Shown here one piece after another: positions 1 to 5,162 of a stretch of DNA of 5,162 bases. This stretch comes from Globobulimina sp. (lineage: Eukaryota > Foraminifera > Rotaliida): the NCBI GenBank assembly GCA_003354225.1, contig PIVH01000690.1:1-5162 (forward strand), read 5' to 3'. The translations under genes were made by a program, and so were the position numbers. The notes under the pieces were generated by a model. The model did no database searches and had not been told where the DNA came from. It was given only the letters and a program-made list of their open reading frames with translations. The stretch's first letter is position 1. Each line of letters starts with the position of its first letter.

Positions 1-225
1 TATTTTTTTAATATGTCTATATCCTCCGTTTCCTCCGTTTCCTTGTTGTCCATAGTCGTTGTCACCAATAGAATATAAATTAAATATGTTGTATGTTGTA
101 TAATGGAATGCATGAATGACACTAATAATATCCATATGGATGTATTGATATTTATATTTTCTGACATATCCACTTACTAATAATTGGAACCGCATTTTCC
201 TTGTAAAGAGGGCATATGTTGACAT
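1..225 (-). CDS. RCC1-repeat protein, left copy (5' part only)
   Basis: Reading the minus strand from an ATG at 225-223 gives 75 open codons to the window edge, so the gene is cut off and only its N-terminus is seen. After a short basic leader comes an LLVSGYVRKY segment (about residues 15-24), then a hydrophobic stretch (DIISVIHAF, about 32-40). The blade motif LYSIGDNDYGQQGNGG follows at about 50-65. That motif matches the start of an RCC1 repeat, the unit of seven-bladed propellers used in Ran exchange factors and many regulatory proteins; which partner this one has cannot be told. The start is supported by A at -3 and by comparison with the paralogue at 4763: a 4-base length difference lies upstream of the ATG, while the only length difference downstream is 9 bases. 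The blade motif is closer to consensus here than in the right copy. It lies downstream of, and in the same direction as, the secreted-protein gene. Confidence 0.72.
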   Translation of the reverse strand, partial: MSTYALFTRKMRFQLLVSGYVRKYKYQYIHMDIISVIHAFHYTTYNIFNLYSIGDNDYGQQGNGGNGGYRHIKKI

Positions 226-270
226 GTTCAGAGCGTTGCAAAACCTGAACGAGACTAAGGAACTGTAGGT
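1..270. repeat. Left arm of a long inverted repeat
   Basis: The reverse complement of this stretch matches 4714-4978. Within the coding part there are about a dozen substitutions and one 9-base length difference. Upstream of the ATG there is one substitution and a 4-base gap (TTAA present only on the right). Similarity ends inward at ACCTACAGTT. The outer limit on this side is the window edge, so the repeat may be longer. The arm contains the start of an RCC1-type gene, so it is best read as an inverted gene duplication rather than a transposon end. Confidence 0.85.
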
Positions 271-290
271 ATTTCGTTATGCTGTTTTAA

Positions 291-319
291 TACTTTGAGT
301 AGAGATGAATCTCAAAGTA
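291..319. repeat. Perfect 9-bp inverted repeat (possible hairpin)
   Basis: TACTTTGAG at 291-299 is the exact reverse complement of CTCAAAGTA at 311-319, leaving an 11-base loop. It lies in the 218-base gap between the end of the secreted-protein gene and the start of the left RCC1 gene, about 66 bases upstream of the RCC1 ATG. It could be an operator-like site, an RNA hairpin in the 3' UTR or 5' leader, or chance in AT-rich DNA. The right RCC1 copy does not have it. Confidence 0.5.
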
Positions 320-334
320 AGCAAATCCTGATTT

Positions 335-340
335 TTTATT
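335..340 (-). terminator. Possible poly(A) signal AATAAA of the secreted-protein gene
   Basis: The minus strand reads AATAAA here, about 105 bases after the TAA stop at 446-444. It is the nearest canonical hexamer downstream of that gene, but the region is AT-rich and a chance match is possible. Confidence 0.35.
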
Positions 341-443
341 GTATACCAAGTCTCAAAAAGAAGCTGCAAAATATGGATTGACAACCAAAATATTGCAATA
401 CTGTATACTTAATTAGCGTATATAAAAAATAATAAACAAATGC

Positions 444-2275
444 TTAGTTATATTTACACAAATACTGAACAGTTCCACCACCTGGTCCTTGACATGCATT
501 TCCTTGACCATTCACAATATGTTGAATTGAGCCTTGTCCATTTAACCAGACACACAAAGAATTCTCAAAATGAAACGCTGAGCCGCTGGGCGTCTTGATC
601 CCCGTCGCAACATTCACCGCACTGTCCCGCCAATACGAATACACTCCAATACCGTACCCTCGATGCGATTTCGCAGTATCCATCACATGATACGCCGCAT
701 ACCCTCGATCCCCATAATTTGCTTGCGTCGCATCATACGGATACTCGCTTTGATAAAAAATAACCGTTCCATTATTGCCATACCACTGCACCAAATCGCC
801 CAAAGTATGTTCCACCGCCAAGCCGTACGCAATGCCATTATCGCCCCAATACTGCAAGCCATTCGCCACTGGATTTTGACTGTTCCGCACAAGTCCAGAG
901 ACGCCATGGTCCGCTCTCCAATACCACGTATTGTCAATCACCACATTGCCGCTGTTAATCTGCACCATCACATCCACAGACACCTGATACTGATTTGGGT
1001 CATTGGTGCCGCCCACTCTCGCAAACGAATCGTATAAAAAGCCAGGATTGCTCGGATTGCCTTTGTCCACCGAGCTGTTGGTCGCCGCGCCCCATCTCAA
1101 CAACGTCGCCGATCTGGTCCGGCCCGCTTGCATCAACACCGCGGCAATTTTCACGCCGGCAATGCCGCTCTCCACAGTAATCACAGGATTACCGTTCGCC
1201 GACGCCAACACTGGAAAGCCCACACCCAATATCACCGTATTTGCCTTGGTCACCGTAATGGGGCTGGAAAGCGCGTAATTACCGCCACATAAAACCAAAT
1301 GTTGCCCCGCGGCCAACGCGGCGTTGATGGTCGCAATGGGCGTCTTGTCAGTGGCCACTAAGACGTCCGCGAAATCTATGCGAGTGCCCGCGTTATAATC
1401 GGTAGTGGGGCCCACTGAGTTGAATTTTAACGCGGGTACAAATATGGAGTACTTGCCATTGTTATACACAATGTACGGCTTCTCTGCGATGACGGGAGTA
1501 CGGGTCACCTCAGTCATTGGCGCACCGCCTTGGTTTCCACAATGACTGCTGCTTTGACCTGGATGGTGTACATATTTTGCATGTACATGCTATGTTATTT
1601 TGTACATACTGTACCTGTGCAGCCCGAAAACACCATATTCCACACACCGCCATCCCATTGCCCAAAATGAGCATTTCTGAAAAAAAATTGTTGCTGCGAG
1701 CCAGGGGTTACTTTACCGGAAACAGAGACGTCTGCGAGATATCCACCCGACGCATAGCCCGCAATGTCGCCAGAAATGTATTCAAATAATAACAGCGCGC
1801 CGTTGATCACGGCTCTCCGTAAAGGCGCCGCTTGCGAGACCGCCCAAAGCATTGCGTTTGAGTTTCCAAACCAGGTTTTTGTGGGCGATGAGCGAAATCC
1901 TTCTGCGGAACGCCAGAAATCTGATAATGCGCCGTTTGTATTCTCGAGAGAGCCATCTTCGACCATCACATTGCCGATGGTTACATCCGAAGGGGATTGG
2001 CCTACGCCCACCAACGAGGTGTAATAACCTAAGAAAACATCGATATTGGCGTAAGAGCCTGGCGTGAATAAGAAGGCATAGCGCGAATTGGACCATTGGC
2101 CATGGTCATCGGGGGATTGCCCTCCATTTTCGGCATATACTTTATTTACTACTTGTTGGATGTTGGAGTCGCCTGGTTTGAACACATAAATGTTGGCCGG
2201 CCATGTTGGAGGATTGGGTTGAGTTAAGGCGTGCGACCTTGTGAATAAGAGTGCTAATACGAAGAAAGCTAACAT
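444..2275 (-). CDS. Secreted beta-helix-type protein ('coagulation factor 5/8 type'/'adenylyl cyclase' family), two exons
   Basis: Exon 1 is 2275-1615 and exon 2 is 1558-444; joined, they give 591 residues. Residues 1-16 form a signal peptide (hydrophobic core AFFVLALLF, likely cut after SHA), so the product should be secreted or lysosomal. From memory of the family, typical blocks are LGYYTSLVGVG (82-92), LSDFWRSAEGF (117-127), VSQAAPLRR (146-154), SGGYLADVSVSG (176-187), GSQQQFFFRN (192-201), GGVWNMVF (209-216), TPVIAEKPYI (just after the exon junction), WYWRADHG, and YGLAVEH..GDLVQWYGNNG with FYQSEYPYD in the C-terminal third. Such proteins occur mainly in actinobacteria and fungi under misleading names, and the repeated short strands and pectin-lyase-like pattern suggest a carbohydrate-active or carbohydrate-binding beta-helix. 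No catalytic residues can be assigned and no cyclase motif is seen. The intron joins a split Gly codon (residue 221) in frame. Exon 2, especially 1020-1500, is visibly more GC-rich than the neighbouring genes. The start is supported by the signal peptide and a TATA-like box about 48-55 bases upstream. Confidence 0.8.
1559..1614 (-). other. 56-base spliceosomal intron in the secreted-protein gene
   Basis: On the minus strand the donor is CACAG|GTACAG at 1614 and the acceptor CCATCCAG|GTC ending at 1559. Removing these 56 bases restores one frame (661 + 1115 coding bases) and family similarity runs across the junction (GCTGQSSSHCGNQGG). A more canonical-looking GTATGT lies 5 bases further in but breaks the frame with every nearby acceptor. 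If retained, the intron brings an in-frame TAA after about 226 residues. The intron holds three ATGTACA copies. Confidence 0.85.
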
Positions 2276-2319
2276 GACGACACTGGCAGTGGGGAAATTA
2301 AAATTTGGTGACAGTGAGG

Positions 2320-2330
2320 TTTTTTATATA
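2320..2330 (-). promoter_or_regulatory. TATA-like box for the secreted-protein gene
   Basis: The minus strand reads TATATAAAAAA, a near-consensus TATA box, about 48-55 bases upstream of the ATG at 2275. That spacing would leave a 5' leader of about 20 bases. On the plus strand it sits only about 6 bases before the RING gene's preferred ATG, too close to drive that start, so I assign it to the minus-strand gene. The divergent starts are only 61 bases apart, so the region may act as a shared promoter. Confidence 0.5.
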
Positions 2331-2336
2331 ACGATA

Positions 2337-3764
2337 ATGGGTGCATCACAGAGTCGAAATGTATGTACTTGTCCTTACTGTGCTGCCGAAATCGATGTTA
2401 CCTCCATGCTTGACGACGACGTCGACATCAAAAAAAATGCAGTATGTGGTCGATGTCATGGATCGATTAAGAAAAAGCAACATAAACGTTCATTGATACC
2501 ATTTTCATCCTCAAAGCACGAGGAAATAATTAAAAACACTGACATTAGCATTGCAATTCAATATGTACACATTGCGCCATTTATTGATATTGATGATGAT
2601 GAGTTGGAAGAGAAGCAATTGCAAAATATTTGTGCAGATTTCTTAATTAGTAACTATTTAAAACCATATTTCATGAAACATGACATCTTGATACACTCCC
2701 AAATGAGATTAATTATCAACGACATTGAGTTCAAAGTGATTCATTGCTATCCATCCAATGGCAGAATTACACAACGCACACATTTCAATTTGCACACTGA
2801 TGACAAGAAGCAATTATTGACTCTGAAATCGCGTCCCATAAAAGAAATATATTTGTCGCCAACAAAAGCATCGCTGGAGTCGCATGACGACAATGTAAAC
2901 ACAACCAATTTGAGAGCATATTTGGAGCCATATTTGCATGACACCGACGAGAATTATTACATCGGAAATAATTCTGGAAATTTTAATATTTGGATCGCTA
3001 ACTATCAAAAACGACATTTAATTCAAAATGAAAGCTTTATATACAAAGGGATTGAATGGAGAGTTATGCGCTGCCAACCGTTGGATGGCTGTATCGATTC
3101 GCATACAAAAGTGCATTGTGATGGAGTGGCAATCGCTGATTTGCTACGGATTCATATTCGACCAAAGTATGCGACTGCAACGGAGATGGAGAGGGCGATG
3201 AATTCGAATATGGATATTGCGCAATTTGTGCTGTTCAAATATTTTGATAATGGGAATTGCAATCATTTGAACATCAATGGCACTGAGTTTGTAGTGTACG
3301 GATTGGAGCCAAGTGCGGGAATTATTACCTGTTCCACTGTCATAAATTCAAAACCTATCAAAGAAGCTGAGGTAGCGCAGGTTTTGCAGCAAAGAGATGT
3401 CGAGTTTGCGTCGCGACTACAACGAGAAGAATATGATCATGTTTTGGATGGGCATGGAATAAATATGAATACGGTAAATCAAGTGGTGTTATTTGATGGC
3501 ACGTATGTTGTGCAAACAGATACATTTGGACTGGATGAGCAATTAATAAATGCGTTACCGACGTATAAATGTAGCATATTGAAAAGAAACATGGTAAAAA
3601 GCGAGGGGGAGACAGCAATTGATTCGTGTAGAATATGTTTGGAGGACTATGAAAACAATGATGAAATAAAAATCTTGCCGTGTTTCCATAAATATCATAA
3701 AAAGTGCGTCGATCATTGGTTGAGGCATAGTGTTAAATGTCCAACTTGTACAACACCTGTTTAA
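2337..3764 (+). CDS. RING-H2 E3 ubiquitin ligase with Cdc48-N-like motif repeats and predicted N-myristoylation
   Basis: The product is 475 residues. The C-terminal RING-H2 finger is complete: C431-x2-C434-x14-C449-x1-H451-x2-H454-x2-C457-x10-C468-x2-C471, with a Trp after C457 as in E2-binding RINGs. It should therefore transfer ubiquitin from an E2 to a bound substrate. Near the N-terminus, C12-x2-C15 and C37-x2-C40 look like a zinc ribbon. Between them, the motif E-[FW]-x-V-x4-P-x2-G-x-I-x3-T recurs with exact spacing at 131-148, 240-257 and 317-334. It resembles the second subdomain of the Cdc48/p97 N-domain, and LKPYF at 108-112 fits that too. A helical stretch ending LQREEYD (about 351-367) precedes the RING. 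I chose the ATG at 2337 because it gives MGASQS, a good N-myristoylation signal, in context ataATGG, and avoids overlap with the divergent gene. The frame is open back to ATGs at 2274 and 2241, which would bury the glycine. Substrate and exact role are unknown. A chance origin of the RING is very unlikely; the Cdc48-like assignment is inference. Confidence 0.9.
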   Translation: MGASQSRNVCTCPYCAAEIDVTSMLDDDVDIKKNAVCGRCHGSIKKKQHKRSLIPFSSSKHEEIIKNTDISIAIQYVHIAPFIDIDDDELEEKQLQNICADFLISNYLKPYFMKHDILIHSQMRLIINDIEFKVIHCYPSNGRITQRTHFNLHTDDKKQLLTLKSRPIKEIYLSPTKASLESHDDNVNTTNLRAYLEPYLHDTDENYYIGNNSGNFNIWIANYQKRHLIQNESFIYKGIEWRVMRCQPLDGCIDSHTKVHCDGVAIADLLRIHIRPKYATATEMERAMNSNMDIAQFVLFKYFDNGNCNHLNINGTEFVVYGLEPSAGIITCSTVINSKPIKEAEVAQVLQQRDVEFASRLQREEYDHVLDGHGINMNTVNQVVLFDGTYVVQTDTFGLDEQLINALPTYKCSILKRNMVKSEGETAIDSCRICLEDYENNDEIKILPCFHKYHKKCVDHWLRHSVKCPTCTTPV

Positions 3765-3767
3765 TTA

Positions 3768-3773
3768 AATAAA
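3768..3773 (+). terminator. Poly(A) signal AATAAA of the RING gene
   Basis: AATAAA begins 4 bases after the TAA stop of the RING gene and is followed by TGTACATATATT. The position is very close to the stop, as in compact genomes with short 3' UTRs. Confidence 0.5.
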
Positions 3774-3872
3774 TGTACATATATTATACATACAGAATGA
3801 ATCAATGTCTTTTGTTATAAGTTTTGAAAAACACTTATCTCGAAAAAAAACTGCGACACACTAACAAAGCTA

Positions 3873-4644
3873 ATGAGCAAGCCAGGATCAGGAGGGATCG
3901 CATCCGGACAGGACTCCAATGTTGATAGAAGAGCAAGGTTAAGAGAATTAGCATTGGAAACTATTGACTTGAATAATGATCCTTATTTTATGCGGAATCA
4001 TTTAGGATCTTACGAATGTAAATTGTGTCTAACACTGCATATGAATGAAGGCAGTTATTTGGCACATACGCAGGGAAAGCGACACCAACAAAACTTGAAA
4101 AGAAGAGGTATTGTATTCATTATTTGCTATTTGTTTGGTGTAAGGATTTAAAATTAAGTATAAATTAATATTAAATTTATTTCATTGTACAGCTGCTCGC
4201 TTAGCAAAGCAAGATATCACAGCCAAACCCATTGCAAAACGAAAGAAAATCGTACCGCGCAAAACGCAAAAGATAGGAAGTCCGGGATATAAAGTGGTAA
4301 AACAGTGCGATCCAAACAGTGGCGAATTGAGTTTGTTGTTTCGGATTCATTATCCTGAGATTGAAAAGGGACTGCAACCGAGACATCGGTTTATGAGTAC
4401 GTTTGAACAAAACATTGAACAAAAAGATAAAAGATATCAATACATATTATTCGCAGCAGAGCCGTACGATACGGTGGCCTTTAAAATACCAAATCGGCCA
4501 ATCGATAAGGACTCAAATAAATTATTTACTCATTGGAATCAAGACACAAAGGATTTTACATTTCAAATGTACTTTGAAAGAGAACAAACATATCCTGGCC
4601 ATGGATATAGAAATATGCCAAAAAACTTGAATCTTGATGATTGA
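3873..4644 (+). CDS. SF3A2: Splicing factor 3a subunit 2 (SF3A2/SAP62/Prp11), two exons
   Basis: Exon 1 is 3873-4107 and exon 2 is 4193-4644; spliced, they give 228 residues. SF3A2 is part of the SF3a complex of the U2 snRNP, needed to form the pre-spliceosome in the nucleus. The conserved N-terminus (GSGGIASGQDSNVDRRARLR) leads into LALETIDLNNDPYFMRNHLG. Then comes a matrin/U1-type C2H2 zinc finger with C49-x2-C52-x12-H65-x5-H71 (core YECKLCLTLH, LAHTQGKRH). Exon 2 carries the conserved SPGYKV, RIHYPEIEKGLQPRHRFMS, QYILFAAEPYDTVAFK and FTHWNQDTKDF blocks. The product stops soon after these (ends NLNLDD, TGA stop), so it lacks the long Pro-rich tail of the animal protein (human about 464 residues) and is nearer yeast Prp11 (about 266). 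The start is the first Met, 108 bases after the RING gene, and corresponds to the usual N-terminus. A weak TATA-like TATATTATA lies at 3780-3788. No AATAAA is seen directly after the stop. Confidence 0.95.
4108..4192 (+). other. 85-base spliceosomal intron in SF3A2
   Basis: The donor is AAGAG|GTATTG and the acceptor CATTGTACAG|CTGCTCGC. Removal joins exon phases 1 and 2 to make an Ala codon (residue 79) and gives the RRAARLAK sequence expected after the zinc finger. Without splicing, the first reading frame ends at a TAA inside the intron (4149-4151). The intron is much more AT-rich than the exons. Confidence 0.92.
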
Positions 4645-4713
4645 TCACTGAATTACTGGTGCTTGCATACATTAATATTTATTGTCTCAAATTTGTATCC
4701 ACATTAATATTCC

Positions 4714-4978
4714 ACCTACAGTTAATTCCTTACTCTCGTTCAGGTTTTGCAACGCTCTGAACATGTCAACCTATGCCCTCTTTACAAGGAAAATGCGGTC
4801 CCAATTATTAGTAAGTGGATATGTCAGAAAATATAAATATCAATACATCCATACGGATATTATTAGTGTCATTCATGCATTCCATTTTCCAACATACAAC
4901 ATATTTGATTTATATTCTATTGGTAAAAACGATGGGGGACAACAAGGAAACGGAGGAAATGAACATATTAAAAAAATA
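4714..4978. repeat. Right arm of the long inverted repeat
   Basis: This matches the reverse complement of 1-270. The inner edge is ACCTACAGTT at 4714; the outer edge given here is simply where the left copy runs out of window, so true similarity may continue to the right. It covers about 49 bases upstream of the right RCC1 ATG and its first 72 codons. The conserved upstream piece contains CTCTCGTTCAG, which would serve as a 3' splice site, so a leader exon further upstream is possible. Confidence 0.85.
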
Positions 4979-5162
4979 ACAAAAATGAAAACATTTAAAA
5001 AAAAAATAAAAAATATTGTTACTTGTGGTGGTTGGAGTGGTGCAGCAGCATATATTTTATTTGATGATGATGAAACATATGAATGTTGCGGCAATAATAG
5101 TAGGGGTGTATTAGGTGTTGGGCGTTATAATAATATTAATAAATGGCATCAAATAAGAAATA
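4763..5162 (+). CDS. RCC1-repeat protein, right copy (5' part, runs off the right edge)
   Basis: From ATG 4763 the frame stays open for 133 codons to the window end with no stop, so this is a partial gene. The layout is: leader with LLVSGYVRKY (15-24), hydrophobic segment DIISVIHAF (32-40), first RCC1 blade motif LYSIGKNDGGQQGNGG (50-65), a Lys-rich stretch (70-84), then IVTCGGWSGAAAYILF (85-100) and the next blade YECCGNNSRGVLGVG (106-120). The glycine spacing and the alternation of a 'V..CGG..S' strand with '(Y).CG.N..G.LG.G' are typical of RCC1 propellers; a full propeller would need several hundred more residues. It reads in the same direction as SF3A2, with 118 bases between. Compared with the left copy, 7 of 9 substituted codons in the first 65 change the amino acid. 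The blade residues D55 and Y58 of the left copy are K55 and G58 here. Confidence 0.78.
   Translation, partial: MSTYALFTRKMRSQLLVSGYVRKYKYQYIHTDIISVIHAFHFPTYNIFDLYSIGKNDGGQQGNGGNEHIKKITKMKTFKKKIKNIVTCGGWSGAAAYILFDDDETYECCGNNSRGVLGVGRYNNINKWHQIRN

Noticed and set aside
663-1278. Plus-strand open frames of 61-124 codons across this stretch
   Set aside because: They lie antisense to the conserved secreted-protein exon, show no recognisable motif and have the skewed composition expected of shadow frames.
1517-2096. Open frames on both strands overlapping exon 1 and the intron of the secreted-protein gene
   Set aside because: They overlap conserved coding sequence in other frames and contain no domain-like pattern.
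444-2275. Two separate genes (one per open frame) or a pseudogene broken by a stop
   Set aside because: A 56-base GT...AG segment removes the stop exactly in frame and family blocks continue across the junction.
444-2275. An adenylyl cyclase or a coagulation-factor-like (F5/8 discoidin) protein, as relatives are often labelled
   Set aside because: No cyclase catalytic motif or discoidin fold pattern is visible; the names seem to be propagated annotations.
2747-3618. Minus-strand open frames of 65-86 codons inside the RING gene
   Set aside because: Antisense to a well-supported domain protein and without motifs of their own.
4403-4630. A second plus-strand open frame within SF3A2 exon 2
   Set aside because: It is out of frame with the conserved SF3A2 core and its Lys/Ile/Tyr-rich product shows no domain.
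1-4978. A DNA transposon with terminal inverted repeats
   Set aside because: The arms are the coding starts of RCC1-type genes, no transposase or integrase is present, target-site duplications cannot be seen, and the cargo includes an essential splicing gene.
4201-5094. Minus-strand open frames opposite SF3A2 exon 2 and the right RCC1 gene
   Set aside because: They are shadows; the plus-strand frames carry the conserved domains.
1-5162. CRISPR array, rRNA, tRNA, prokaryotic operon or phage features
   Set aside because: There are no regular direct repeats with spacers, no cloverleaf or rRNA-like sequence was recognised, and the introns and SF3A2 show a eukaryotic origin.

Overview
The window looks like nuclear DNA from an AT-rich microbial eukaryote (protist). 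Two genes are interrupted by very short GT...AG introns (56 and 85 bases), one gene encodes the spliceosome subunit SF3A2/Prp11, another encodes a RING-H2 ubiquitin ligase, and promoters and poly(A) signals are of eukaryotic type. TAA and TGA both serve as stops, so the standard genetic code fits. I cannot name the species; the gene-dense layout and RCC1-type family suggest an amoeboid or rhizarian-like lineage, but that is only an impression.

Layout from left to right: (1) the first 225 bases hold the 5' part of an RCC1-repeat gene that reads off the left edge on the minus strand. (2) At 444-2275 on the minus strand is a two-exon gene for a secreted protein of about 591 residues. It belongs to a bacterial/fungal family often labelled 'coagulation factor 5/8 type' or 'adenylyl cyclase' and probably has a pectin-lyase-like beta-helix fold. 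(3) It is head-to-head, 61 bases away, with a plus-strand gene (2337-3764) for a 475-residue RING-H2 protein. This has a likely N-myristoylation site, an N-terminal Cys pair module and three copies of a motif like that of the Cdc48/p97 N-domain. (4) At 3873-4644 is a two-exon SF3A2/Prp11 gene without the C-terminal extension of the animal protein. (5) From 4763 to the right edge is a second RCC1-repeat gene on the plus strand.

The two RCC1 genes are close paralogues in inverted orientation, reading outward. Bases 1-270 and 4714-4978 form a long inverted repeat (roughly 94% identical in its coding part by eye) around a unit of about 4.4 kb with the three other genes. Most differences between the copies change amino acids. 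No transposase or other mobility gene is visible.

There is no evidence that the genes form one pathway: splicing, ubiquitin ligation, a secreted polysaccharide-type protein and RCC1 propellers look like ordinary compact-genome neighbours. The points most worth a second look are the RING protein's architecture and the inverted RCC1 pair.
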